Positions 12,101 to 18,530 of a stretch of 23,942 nucleotides of DNA are shown in pieces (positions within the stretch are counted from its first letter, which is position 1; every line of letters starts with the position of its first letter). The translations under genes were made by a program, and so were the position numbers. The notes under the pieces are model-generated. The model searched no databases. It was not told where the DNA came from and was given only the letters and a program-made list of their open reading frames with translations. Source of the DNA: a virus; IMG/VR virus record IMGVR_UViG_3300010389_000140, positions 1-23,942 of that record; one strand, given 5' to 3'.

Positions 12101-13774
12101 ATATGAAGGTAATGATGATGAAGTTACATATAATTCATCAGAATTAAAGTCTCGATATACATTTAATACATCAGAAATAAATTTATTTGAAAATCTTGAT
12201 AAAATTTTCTTAACATAGAAAATTGAGGATATATCAAAACCATTTGTCTGTATTTGGAAAATTTTTCCAGGCAAACTACCTATAGGCAGTTTGACATTAG
12301 ATCCATCAATAATTGTTGTTTGTCTTGATCCTGTAATTAAATCAATATATTCTATTTCTACGATATCACCTTCATATATTCCATTATCATCATAAGTTTC
12401 GATAGTATACTTAAATTCACCATCAGAAGTAAATGATTTTACTTCGCATTTTACTGTCTTGTTAAATATCCAATTGTTATCCTTGAGATAATTTTTATTA
12501 TAACCCAAGGTAAGTAACTTTGCAACATCTCCCTTTTCATAATAAAAACTTTCCTCAGGCAATTCAATATCTTGAATCACCCCAGTAATTCTAAACCTAA
12601 TTTCATTTCCAGAAGAGTCATATCCATATGCATATGTGTTTAATGATATATCTGTACCAGATGCAATAGATTCGGCAATTCCGCTGCAGTTCAGAAACTG
12701 GTTAATTGTTTTTCCATTATAACTTATTAAAATCGATTCATTTCCTTCACCAACAATCAATTCTCCAGATTCTGGAAATCCAATAGTAGAATCAACTACA
12801 ATATTATCAGAAAAATCTTGAACATTGTCAGATATTACTGTTTTTGGATGTATTTTTAATTCACCAAATATAGATCCAGATACAATAATATCTTTATCAA
12901 AATCATAATCAATCATCAAGGTATAATATTCCTTTCCATTCTTTATGGTTCTCTGAGTATCTGTTACAGTACCGAAAGATTTTGATATATCTCCATATTG
13001 ATCCTGAAATATTGTTTTATTTAATAAATCTTCTATGTTACCTTGAATAGATTCGACAACAAAATTTCTTGTAACTCTATATTGTGCATTCGATGGTTCA
13101 ATTAAGTATTTCTTAGGCAAAACAACTTCAACATCTTTGCCATACAGTACTCTAAAAAGAATTTCAAAAGATCTATCTGTTCCTTTTGAAGTATAAAAAT
13201 CTTTAGATTGCTTTACGAATAGATTTTTATCAATTCCGGTATATAACTCCCTATTATCAAAACCATATGCAAATTGCTTTTTAACTTTATTAAAAAATTC
13301 TTTTAAGAATATTGCACTAAGGTTTAAAACTTCAGTTCCACTTAAGTGTTCTTGTATTTCTGTAGAAGTAAAAACAAGATCTTCAGAATTACCAACTGAA
13401 TAATCTGTTATTCCACTAAATCCTCTTACGCAATCATTGAATGAAGTGGTCGTTTTTGATTTATACAATATTATTTCATTTCCAATCTGTATAATTCCAT
13501 AAGTTTGCGGAAATCCTTCTGTATTACTTACATTTATAATGTTGTCGGAAAATGTTACCTCTGTAGTAGTAGATGTTTTTTCTACCAAATTTGTCAGGTT
13601 ATTTACTTTCACATATTGATCAATATTTTGTAGAATATCATAAGAAGAACCTTTTGATTCCAAAGATCTATAATATTCAGTAAGAAGTTCTGATACAAGA
13701 GGATATTCCTCTCTAACAAAAAGGGGAAGTTGACTATCTACGATTAAGCTAAGTTTGATTTTATTAGTTTCCAT
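6113..13774 (-). CDS. Giant baseplate wedge protein with gp7-like ends and a YHYH-type domain, 2553 residues
   Basis: This gene occupies the T4 gene 7 position between gp6 and gp8. Residues about 15-60 (VREEYPLVSELLTEYYRSL) and 190-217 (DFYTSKG, then FEILFRVLYGKDVEV) resemble remembered C-terminal parts of T4 gp7 (DFYSTKG, FLFKVLYNEEVEI). Near the C-terminus, residues about 2426-2454 (LKSDVPIQQWNDVV, then LGFKKFGDLVL) resemble the last conserved gp7 block (IKSNLPSSRWKSDVI, then VGFGFIAITLL). Between them lie about 2000 residues of cyanophage-type repeats (SPGNNY, DGGVGYGSSD, NSGIGY, SPGLNYNTSPDL and others). A YHYH-like segment has GWAYDGNPIYGPYGY at about 1239-1253, followed by HNGRFCVTPEFPNGTYAYF. 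T4 gp7 is about 1030 residues. The gp7 link rests on recalled motifs without an alignment; the alternative is an unrelated large virion protein in the same slot. Confidence 0.85.
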   Translation of the reverse strand: METNKIKLSLIVDSQLPLFVREEYPLVSELLTEYYRSLESKGSSYDILQNIDQYVKVNNLTNLVEKTSTTTEVTFSDNIINVSNTEGFPQTYGIIQIGNEIILYKSKTTTSFNDCVRGFSGITDYSVGNSEDLVFTSTEIQEHLSGTEVLNLSAIFLKEFFNKVKKQFAYGFDNRELYTGIDKNLFVKQSKDFYTSKGTDRSFEILFRVLYGKDVEVVLPKKYLIEPSNAQYRVTRNFVVESIQGNIEDLLNKTIFQDQYGDISKSFGTVTDTQRTIKNGKEYYTLMIDYDFDKDIIVSGSIFGELKIHPKTVISDNVQDFSDNIVVDSTIGFPESGELIVGEGNESILISYNGKTINQFLNCSGIAESIASGTDISLNTYAYGYDSSGNEIRFRITGVIQDIELPEESFYYEKGDVAKLLTLGYNKNYLKDNNWIFNKTVKCEVKSFTSDGEFKYTIETYDDNGIYEGDIVEIEYIDLITGSRQTTIIDGSNVKLPIGSLPGKIFQIQTNGFDISSIFYVKKILSRFSNKFISDVLNVYRDFNSDELYVTSSSLPSYGVNVDEDVQDYKIILNGSFSGETLKIVNDGQSHGFLTGESIIYSPENESSPNNRFDIQSGVYFVKKESETEIKLARSRSDIRFGKFVSIGSTSVTNNTIGLTKFSKKDNIQSDIDSQRLIKLLRSPENTGEEYETKAGPTGILINGVEVLNYKSDDYIYYGTLKSIDVISPGNNYDVINPPELEVLSVSPGLPNARGYCGIEGSLQKINIIDGGFDYIDTPIVTISGGGGKGANAIVKMVDYDHFVDFNSSASNGRLNLISNIIGFSTYHKFSDGESVVYKTGGSSTISGLTTESRYYVNVIDDYRIKLHKTLNDSLVGINTIDITSYGVGNHRLESTRRKKKISSIVVTNSGSGYKSKKISVSSSGINTSNNTINVYDNPYNDGDIIFYYGGDQNISGLETGRYIVTTISKESFKLSNIGIGSTASDFYFKTKQYINFTTKGSGYHIFDYEPITVNISGKVGISTISQVDVTAKVQPIFRGKVVSTFVYDGGVGYGSSDIINYNKQPDYRLKFGTGAVIIPVVSNGRIVDVIINERGREYNSPPDLIVRGFGIGAILTPIVQNGEIVDVKIVNSGIGYEQKNTTIETVSPGSGCELKFNPQIWTINKFEKLLKTSKLSTNDSVVFVGSNKEYGLQYTHLYSPRPLRKKVFSENIEEGNVKYRSDYQNDFESEKYHSPLLGWAYDGNPIYGPYGYDSPSNKKVRLIISGYLDPIDNQQNRPNKKIFPAGYFVEDYQFGNRGDLDEHNGRFCVTPEFPNGTYAYFMTLGSIQEDSGPFIGDKKPKFPYIIGNSFKSKPIDFDFDSNINQNKFDFEYSDIVRNTNPFNTLDNNSTYEYFKFSDDLSSKVKSISRGTVGSIKIISDGNNYKVGDKVVFNNEGSGGSSASAKVDFIKGKSIIGISQTSTSITDVEFYPSFSQNRVIGFSSVPHNLDNGDFIKIDSLSNYDEILENSFNVGVRSDNFILALGVGTVGVTGIVTYFYVSGLLEYPVIRENDILSINSEKVKVLNIDKVTSRIKVLREQDSTVGISHSVYSILYENPRKFFIELRDNIKNKEYEVNRELYFDPSESLGIGTVVGFGHTIVFSNPGIGLTSIIIPEKSIYLKDHGLNTGDELLYKTNGGIGVSVTQNSGLGSGFVLSDNSIVYVARISKDLVGISTVKVGIGTTGEFVGISQTSSTLFFTSPGSGSYHSFTTKFKNVSEGNVTKNTVTVSTASTHFLKKDDNIILEVLSGLSTTIKVKYSDYHRKLVVNPRDFSSIDVDENLITIDNHNYENGQKLIHTSTSPASGLEDQKIYYAVVYDRNRIRLAESYYNTIDKNYSVINITSSSFGTLSPINPKINVTKNQKVIFDLSDLSLSQPFGVGRTSSFDFDLFSDQNFSNKYFPVKSDGTSKIVKSGAIGISTESKIEFTVDDQFLNSIWYNLVPKTNLSIKNEYTVDDEVNENNKITFVNSILSGQKVVTEVTSDTFSFYNEFDYTADSYSQGEGSFRYYTNSENETGKIESLKLTSGGKNYERLPSISSVISSTGSGAILVPQSNTIGKINSLNIVDIGYDYSVDNTIRPRVKYPTILRVEPLTTIESIKIISPGLNYNTSPDLIVIDGFTNKVVDDIFLDYDIEDNSVTIIKNTKGLYNAEPKIISINNSNGIGISFMQYDNVTKNVKAYIAKEFSDPETFPFSIGDNVLIEGISIIQTTRKGYNSKNYNYSLFPVVGVQTSLGGSGAYVEYSLGNYITGSDIPGTFDPINSSGKIIAETSLPTFKTTLSKNSYIVGETIFTNTGKFAKVLKFDAANEFLTIETKDEFIVNSLIIGESSKSQAFIREIYNKESFYQINSSSVVPIGWNSEVGFLNNDLQRIQDSDYYQYFSYSLKSDVPIQQWNDVVNNLNHTLGFKKFGDLVLNTSANNNTGISTSQNEGLFSSICDVNSIVDVECVSDYDLASENSFYIDGDLTSDEVVFNTVLLQDYSNSLGNRVLLIDDISSGFDITLARTFVNSFNI

Positions 13775-13777
13775 TTA

Positions 13778-15688
13778 TTATTTTCTTACTAAATTGCCGT
13801 TTAAATAACTGGAAGAAATTATGTAATTCGAACCGGAAGTATCTGATCCAGATTCAATATTGTCAGGTACAGTATTTACTTCCAACTTATTAGTATCTAT
13901 CTGCAAATACAAGTCCTGTATTCCAAGCACATCATTTGATTCTGGAATTGCAGAAATTTCAACAATTGATGTTCCACCATCAGTTTTGTCTGTAGAAATT
14001 ATCTTTATTGGATTTGTTATTATTTCTCCAATATCATAATTAATGATTCCAACTGATTTTCTAATAATTACTGGATCTGTGTCCGAATTTAGGTAGAACA
14101 AAAATAAAGATCCAGTTTTTCCATTTAAATTTGGAATATCTCCAAAATAAACCGTATTTGATATTCCGCTTACTTTAAAACCAGAAGATTTTATATTATA
14201 ACCTGTTGTATTTTTTATGTGAAATTGATTTCTAAAGCAGATTTCATATTGTGCAAATTGATTTGTAGATACTTTAAGATCCCTTCTCATTTGTAGTTTT
14301 GTAATATTTGAAGTTATTGATGCATCGCTGTCATCAATAAGTTTTTGATATTTGCTATATTTAAATCTTGCTCCATACTTATTCAATTCTTCAGAGTCTG
14401 CATATTTTTCAATATTACTGATTACTTTAGATCTTATAAGATCACTACTTGATGAAGAATTGGTATTATAGTAAATGTTGGAACTTAGTTCCAAATAAAG
14501 ATACTTCAAATCTAAAATTTCTGGAATAATACCAGCTACAGAATATTTTCTCAATTCCGATTTGATATTATCCTTTACTGTATTTGATAAAAATGTTCCA
14601 AAAAATGGTTTTATTGTTATAAAAACTTTTCCATATTGTGGAGGACTTAGTTCTTCTCCACCAAAAGCACTTACTGACTCTGCCTCTGAATAAATTTTTG
14701 GTATTAAAGTCTCATAATCTGATGCAGTTACTGCTCTATTTTGTGATGCATATGCCCTTGGGGCAAAATTTCTAATTGAATTTATTGATTCAATTTCAGA
14801 ACCACCAGATGATGATAAATTTGTTGTAATGAGTGACACATTATCTGAGATTGAAACTCCCCTTCCATCAACTAAGATACCTGAGAAGTTAAAAGAAGAA
14901 AATCCATTTCCTTCTTTACCATTTGAGATTAAGTATGATACTTCAATATAATTATTTTCATCCAATCTTTGACCAAAAACGCCATCACCAAATATCAGTT
15001 CATATCTTTCATCTTCTATTTCCTGTATAAAGAATACTCTTGATGATTCAGTTACATCTAAAATATTGTTAGAATTTATAAATTTCTTTATACTACTACT
15101 TGATTGAGTGTCTCTTACAGAAACTTTTAGTGTTCTAGTATCAATTCCCCTATTTTCTAATATAAACCTCTGATTATTATATTCGCTGTTGATAGCATTT
15201 ACAGTGAAGTTAGTATTTACATAAGATCCTTCATGTATTTCTATTCCATCGAAAGATGCGATTCCATCAACAACTGGAACCGTGATATCATTCAAGATGG
15301 AAAAAACATAAGCAGATCTTCCAAAACTTGTAGTATTACAAACTACCCCACTTTTTAATGTAACAACTTTTGTAAGTGGATTTGTAACTTCCACAAAAAA
15401 ACTAATATTTGCCTTTGCTGCTTTTCTTGAACTCGGAATATAACCAATATTTCTTGCTAAAGAAACAATATTCTCTCTTAGTGTTGCACTATCAATAAAA
15501 ACCTCATTACTTACCATATTTGCATTATAGGATGCAATATATGTGTTATATGCTAACATGTCAATCAACACTGACATGTTGGAACCTTCAAAATCATAAT
15601 CAGTAAAATTTGAGTTAGATCTCAAATAATCTTTTATGGAGGTTTTTATCTGATCAAAATCTAAATTTGTGAAATTAACTAGTGACAT
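13778..15688 (-). CDS. gp6: Baseplate wedge protein gp6 (baseplate J-like)
   Basis: A 636-residue protein close in length to T4 gp6 (660). The N-terminus is typical of gp6/baseplate-J proteins: a short acidic and aromatic start, then DFEGSNMSVLIDMLAYNTYIASYNANMVSNE around residues 32-63 and LARNIGYIPSSRKAAKA around 78-94, the region that in this family marks the start of the wedge core. Gp6 forms the inner ring joining neighbouring wedges. The ATG overlaps the gp25 stop (TAATG), implying translational coupling, and three bases separate its stop from the giant protein. No truncation is visible. Confidence 0.9.
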   Translation of the reverse strand: MSLVNFTNLDFDQIKTSIKDYLRSNSNFTDYDFEGSNMSVLIDMLAYNTYIASYNANMVSNEVFIDSATLRENIVSLARNIGYIPSSRKAAKANISFFVEVTNPLTKVVTLKSGVVCNTTSFGRSAYVFSILNDITVPVVDGIASFDGIEIHEGSYVNTNFTVNAINSEYNNQRFILENRGIDTRTLKVSVRDTQSSSSIKKFINSNNILDVTESSRVFFIQEIEDERYELIFGDGVFGQRLDENNYIEVSYLISNGKEGNGFSSFNFSGILVDGRGVSISDNVSLITTNLSSSGGSEIESINSIRNFAPRAYASQNRAVTASDYETLIPKIYSEAESVSAFGGEELSPPQYGKVFITIKPFFGTFLSNTVKDNIKSELRKYSVAGIIPEILDLKYLYLELSSNIYYNTNSSSSSDLIRSKVISNIEKYADSEELNKYGARFKYSKYQKLIDDSDASITSNITKLQMRRDLKVSTNQFAQYEICFRNQFHIKNTTGYNIKSSGFKVSGISNTVYFGDIPNLNGKTGSLFLFYLNSDTDPVIIRKSVGIINYDIGEIITNPIKIISTDKTDGGTSIVEISAIPESNDVLGIQDLYLQIDTNKLEVNTVPDNIESGSDTSGSNYIISSSYLNGNLVRK

Positions 15689-16089
15689 TATCGTGTTGAT
15701 TGTAGTGCAAATGTGAGTTGTTGGGGTAATGCATCTATACCAACCACATAGTATTTAACAGTAACGTTAAATTCGTAAGAATCGTAATTTGGTTCAACTT
15801 CTACATCGATCAATTCAACTCTTGGCTCATAGTTTTCTATTGTATTTCTTATTTCATCCTGAAGAATAGATGCAGAAACATCATCAATATTTTCAAAAAG
15901 ACTTTGTGATGTTTTTGAACCTAAATTTTGATTAAAAAATCTTTCACCTGGCAGTGTAAGCACAAGGTTGCGAATAGAGCGAGCAATTGCTGTTTCATTT
16001 TTTACATCAATTAGGTCATAGTTTAGAGGATTAACCTGCAATGATAAACTAATATCCTTAAATTGTTTACTAACTCGCTCTATTGGCAT
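15688..16089 (-). CDS. gp25: Baseplate wedge protein gp25 (lysozyme-like fold family)
   Basis: The 133 residues match the length of T4 gp25 (132). The family hallmark EPR triad is present in NYEPRVELIDVEVEP (about residues 87-101), and the TLPGERFFNQNLGS segment (about 49-62) is the usual GER/GS-containing stretch. Gp25 is among the most conserved contractile-tail proteins; in T4 it joins the wedge to the start of the sheath. It is first of the visible wedge operon, with a late-promoter-like TGATAAATA 22 bases before its ATG, and its stop overlaps the gp6 start by one base. Confidence 0.93.
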   Translation of the reverse strand: MPIERVSKQFKDISLSLQVNPLNYDLIDVKNETAIARSIRNLVLTLPGERFFNQNLGSKTSQSLFENIDDVSASILQDEIRNTIENYEPRVELIDVEVEPNYDSYEFNVTVKYYVVGIDALPQQLTFALQSTR

Positions 16090-16110
16090 CAGAGAGGATT
16101 AATTCTATCT

Positions 16111-16119
16111 TATTTATCA
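16111..16119 (-). promoter_or_regulatory. Candidate late promoter before gp25
   Basis: Minus-strand TGATAAATA matches the T4-type late core TATAAATA except at one or two bases and lies 22 bases upstream of the gp25 ATG, at the head of the wedge cluster and in the short gap after the 80-residue gene. Position supports it; the sequence alone could arise by chance. Confidence 0.4.
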
Positions 16120-16359
16120 CCCAAAAATAGGTTCTGTACCATATTCCCAGTCATCGTAGTCTTGATCATTACGAATTTTTGAATGTAATTCATTTTGTAT
16201 TGCAAAATCATGCTTTTTGGGTGTAATATCATCATTTGAGATCTCACGAAGCATCCTTTGCTTCGAAATTTTCTCCTCCCAACCATATTCTGATGATAAA
16301 AATTCAGTTCCCCACTCATTTTTCATAAAATTTGTGTTTTTATCAACTTTTTTAGTCAT
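16117..16359 (-). CDS. Hydrophilic hypothetical protein, 80 residues
   Basis: I do not recognise this family. The protein is strongly charged and polar, has no membrane segment, and has two aromatic-acidic parts: NEWGTEFLSSEYGWEEK (about residues 14-30) and a C-terminal DYDDWEYGTEPIFG. The ATG is preceded on the minus strand by AGGAGC at good spacing and overlaps the stop of the 219-residue gene by 8 bases (ATGACTAA), so the two are probably translated together. An alternative frame with an ATG at 16319 covers much of the same DNA but has a worse start; I prefer this one. Position before gp25 suggests a late accessory or structural role, which is inference. Confidence 0.7.
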   Translation of the reverse strand: MTKKVDKNTNFMKNEWGTEFLSSEYGWEEKISKQRMLREISNDDITPKKHDFAIQNELHSKIRNDQDYDDWEYGTEPIFG

Positions 16360-17011
16360 TTTTTTGCTCCTGATTTGTAGAATCAGAACTTTTTACGGGG
16401 TTGCTATCCCGTTTATCAATATAAAAACCTTCTCTTAGATAATCTTTGTCTTCTATAAAGGTTAGATTTTCAAATTTTTCTATTTTTTCTCCAATCCAAA
16501 CTGGAATAGCAATATTATTTCCATATCTAAAGTCAGGATTTCTTCTAAAATGTACTTCTATAAGATTATTGCCAATAAATTCACAATTTATCCACTCATA
16601 ATCACCCTTTAAATTATTTAAAATCTCTGGAAACTTTACTTCTTTATCTATTCTATACCACTTTTTCCATTTGTAAACGGGATCACTTAACTCTTTCTCT
16701 CCAACTACAACTAATTCCGATTTTTTCTTATAGAAATCAACACTTATATGCTCACCTTTAAAGATTTCACACCAAAATTCTGCAGGATGAAAGTGCTCTG
16801 TTTCTTTATCTATCCACTCTATACGAGAAAATCGTCCCATACCAAGTAAATTAATACTTGGTCGGACGATATAATTACCTGAATATGGAACAGACACCCC
16901 TGTAGGTCCACAGAGGTGTCTTAGGCGAGTATTTAAAATTAGTTTGTTATAGACCCATAGATCTTCTATATGAATTGATTTCCATTCTTCTTTAGAATCG
17001 AAATAATACAT
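16352..17011 (-). CDS. Conserved cyanophage-type protein, possibly ATP-grasp-like, 219 residues
   Basis: The first two thirds contain blocks recalling ATP-grasp enzymes: LCGPTGVSVPYSGNYIVRPS followed by INLLGMGRFS (about residues 33-62), FWCEIFKGEHISVDFY (about 79-94) and a late NCEFIGNNLIEVHFRRNPDF (about 141-160), where the Glu and Asn/Arg positions resemble a metal-binding strand. That suggests a ligase-like or degenerate nucleotide-binding fold, but I cannot confirm the fold or a substrate. The last 25 residues are polar and probably disordered. It is followed with 8 bases of overlap by the 80-residue gene and is preceded by the 44-residue basic protein gene. A GC-rich inverted repeat lies inside the coding region near residues 31-40. 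Confidence 0.8.
   Translation of the reverse strand: MYYFDSKEEWKSIHIEDLWVYNKLILNTRLRHLCGPTGVSVPYSGNYIVRPSINLLGMGRFSRIEWIDKETEHFHPAEFWCEIFKGEHISVDFYKKKSELVVVGEKELSDPVYKWKKWYRIDKEVKFPEILNNLKGDYEWINCEFIGNNLIEVHFRRNPDFRYGNNIAIPVWIGEKIEKFENLTFIEDKDYLREGFYIDKRDSNPVKSSDSTNQEQKND
16892..16921 (-). other. Strong hairpin inside the 219-residue gene
   Basis: Plus-strand arms AGACACCCCTGT (16892-16903) and ACAGAGGTGTCT (16910-16921) flank a 6-base loop. On the minus strand, which is the mRNA sense, the only mismatch becomes a U-G wobble, giving 12 continuous pairs about 90-120 bases into the reading frame. It stands out in an AT-rich gene. It is not a typical terminator because no U-run follows. Confidence 0.55.
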
Positions 17012-17037
17012 ATTCGAATCTGTAAGTTTATTTCTAT

Positions 17038-17172
17038 TTAACCTTTACCTTGACCACGATACTTTTTCTTTTTACCATTACGAGAAGTTGCGCTTAGTAG
17101 TGTACGAGCAGAACGACCTTGACGAGTCTTCTTTGGGGCTCCGGGTTCAAAAACAGTTTTATTCAGTGCCAT
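17038..17172 (-). CDS. Small basic protein, 44 residues
   Basis: The protein starts MALNKTVFEPGAPKKTRQG and ends KKKKYRGQGKG, with an arginine/lysine-rich body (about a third Lys or Arg), as expected for a nucleic-acid-binding or ribosome-like tail. I believe similar short basic proteins occur in other T4-type cyanophages near structural genes; the function is not known to me. A very good Shine-Dalgarno, GGAGGAAAT, directly precedes the ATG. The start lies inside the last codons of the 52-residue gene (14-base overlap in another frame), implying coupling. Confidence 0.8.
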   Translation of the reverse strand: MALNKTVFEPGAPKKTRQGRSARTLLSATSRNGKKKKYRGQGKG

Positions 17173-17317
17173 AAATTTCCTCCAGTTCAATTAAATTAGG
17201 ATCAATATCATCTCCAGAATAAAACTTTTCTGCGAGATCTTGAAGAACCTCAGTACAATCTTCTGCACTGAGGTTTGAATAAATTTTACGTCCTTTATAA
17301 AGTACGTTATAGTTCAT
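17159..17317 (-). CDS. Small acidic hypothetical protein, 52 residues
   Basis: MNYNVLYKGRKIYSNLSAED is followed by CTEVLQDLAEKFYSGDDIDP and NLIELEEIYGTE. A short strand-like start leads into a predicted helix and an acidic tail. It resembles small conserved cyanophage proteins of unknown role that I recall with a VLYKGR...LSxEDC...VLQDLAE pattern. Its ATG overlaps the stop of the glycosyltransferase-like gene (TAATG), and its 3' end overlaps the basic 44-residue gene, so the three form a coupled set. Confidence 0.8.
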   Translation of the reverse strand: MNYNVLYKGRKIYSNLSAEDCTEVLQDLAEKFYSGDDIDPNLIELEEIYGTE

Positions 17318-18087
17318 TAGATTACGCGAGTTTTTTCATGCCCCACACGAATTCGCGGATCACACCAGATATCAAACCCTGCTTCCTTTGCATCAAGACA
17401 GAATGAGACATCTTCTCCACACATGTCTTGTACTGCACCAGACTCAAAGACTTGCATCTTTGGAGCAAACCAAGGATACTCAAGATTCTCAAAAACACCC
17501 TTTTGAATGAGCACCCATCCAAAACCTGTATAATCCACAGTGAAAGGCTTACGCCGCTTACTGATCGATTCTACAGTTTCGTGGTTCATGACTCCACCAT
17601 TATTGCGGAAATCATCTTCTTCTAACCAATGTGCAACTGATGTAGTACGACCATCTTCAGTACAATACCAACCAGCAACAATTTCTTTTTCTTCCCCTTC
17701 TTCGTTCAATGCAAGATCACAAAGTTGCCAAAACTTATTTGAATCAAAAACAATATCACTATCAATCCATAGTTGATAATCATATTCAAGTTTCCCATCC
17801 CAAGGAATTTGCTTTGGTCCACGAAGAACATTTGCACCTAAACACTTACAACGTGCAAAGTTAACCATTGATGAATAATCTTGACTAATCTGAATACTCA
17901 TTCCATTTTGTACAAGATCAAAACAAAGTTGTACAAATGCTTTTAGAAAAATAAAAGAACATCCACGACCAGGAAGACAAAAAACAATTGACTTGCCTCT
18001 CATCCTTTCCTTGATTGCTTCATAGTCCCATTCAGTTCCTTCTGATTTAATTGGTGCTTTTGCTTTTACAGTAAATCCTTTTGCCAT
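17317..18087 (-). CDS. Glycosyltransferase-like (GT-A fold) protein, 256 residues
   Basis: After a lysine-rich N-terminus, a strand IVFCLPGRG (about residues 34-42) starts the fold. YQLWIDSDIVF (104-114) supplies a DxD-like D109-S110-D111, the usual nucleotide-sugar/metal site of GT-A enzymes. GEDVSFCLDAKEAGFDIWCD (224-243) with the following VGH matches the ED...G...(D)P...GH end of family-2-like transferases. It probably transfers a sugar to a phage or host component, but the acceptor is unknown and it could be a degenerate structural relative. It carries nine Cys, more than expected for a simple GT-A enzyme. The gene starts a coupled set with the 52- and 44-residue genes. Upstream minus-strand sequence has CATATATAGAC, a possible promoter element. 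Confidence 0.82.
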   Translation of the reverse strand: MAKGFTVKAKAPIKSEGTEWDYEAIKERMRGKSIVFCLPGRGCSFIFLKAFVQLCFDLVQNGMSIQISQDYSSMVNFARCKCLGANVLRGPKQIPWDGKLEYDYQLWIDSDIVFDSNKFWQLCDLALNEEGEEKEIVAGWYCTEDGRTTSVAHWLEEDDFRNNGGVMNHETVESISKRRKPFTVDYTGFGWVLIQKGVFENLEYPWFAPKMQVFESGAVQDMCGEDVSFCLDAKEAGFDIWCDPRIRVGHEKTRVI

Positions 18088-18141
18088 AAGAAAAATAAAC
18101 CTTCAGTTCAATTTTAACAGTCTATATATGTCTTGTCAATA

Positions 18142-18333
18142 TTAATGAGATGAATTTAAAATCGTCTCCTTATTTACATACAATTCCTCATAAGACAAAT
18201 CCTCAACACTATAATCAGTCTTCATTAGACCAACCATATTGTTGAGTGTATTCCAAGTTGCTTGGAAATCTTCTTCTTTTATCGAATGAAGTAAACATCT
18301 ATCCTTTGCATAGATGTGATAAACCTTATCCAT
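18142..18333 (-). CDS. Small conserved hypothetical protein, 63 residues
   Basis: MDKVYHIYAKDRCLLHSIKE leads into an EEDFQATWNTLNNMVGLM helix and an acidic DYSVEDLSYEELYV stretch. I recall closely similar proteins in marine T4-type cyanophages, always annotated as hypothetical. A CCGGAGAT ribosome binding site precedes the ATG. It follows the 53-residue membrane protein gene by 35 bases and precedes the glycosyltransferase-like gene by 54 bases. Confidence 0.8.
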   Translation of the reverse strand: MDKVYHIYAKDRCLLHSIKEEDFQATWNTLNNMVGLMKTDYSVEDLSYEELYVNKETILNSSH

Positions 18334-18368
18334 ATAAAAAATATCTCCGGAATTTTTTGTAGTAAACC

Positions 18369-18530
18369 TTAATTCACTACCGCATTATATATCAATACAA
18401 TCAAAAACCCAAGGGGGAATAATATAATTCTTCCCATTGTCTTTGGATATCTGATTATCCAACCTGCGAGTATCACCCTCCAAAAATTCCAGTAAGGATT
18501 TCTATGGTGGCGGTTTTTGAGTGCTGTCAT
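18369..18530 (-). CDS. Small membrane protein, 53 residues
   Basis: The product starts MTALKNRHHRNPYWNFW. Its first part is basic and aromatic, followed by two hydrophobic stretches: VILAGWIIRYP (about residues 19-29) and a clear membrane helix IILFPLGFLIVLIYNAVV (about 35-52). The positive charges lie N-terminal of the main helix, predicting an inner-membrane protein with the N-terminus inside. A CCGGAAG site precedes the ATG. It is the first gene on the structural side of the boundary. The role is unknown; superinfection exclusion, lysis control or membrane anchoring would all fit and none is shown. Confidence 0.72.
   Translation of the reverse strand: MTALKNRHHRNPYWNFWRVILAGWIIRYPKTMGRIILFPLGFLIVLIYNAVVN

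Noticed and set aside
16110-16319. A 69-residue frame overlapping the 80-residue gene
   Set aside because: It has no ribosome binding site and a less protein-like composition; the 80-residue frame has AGGAGC and coupling to the gene before it.
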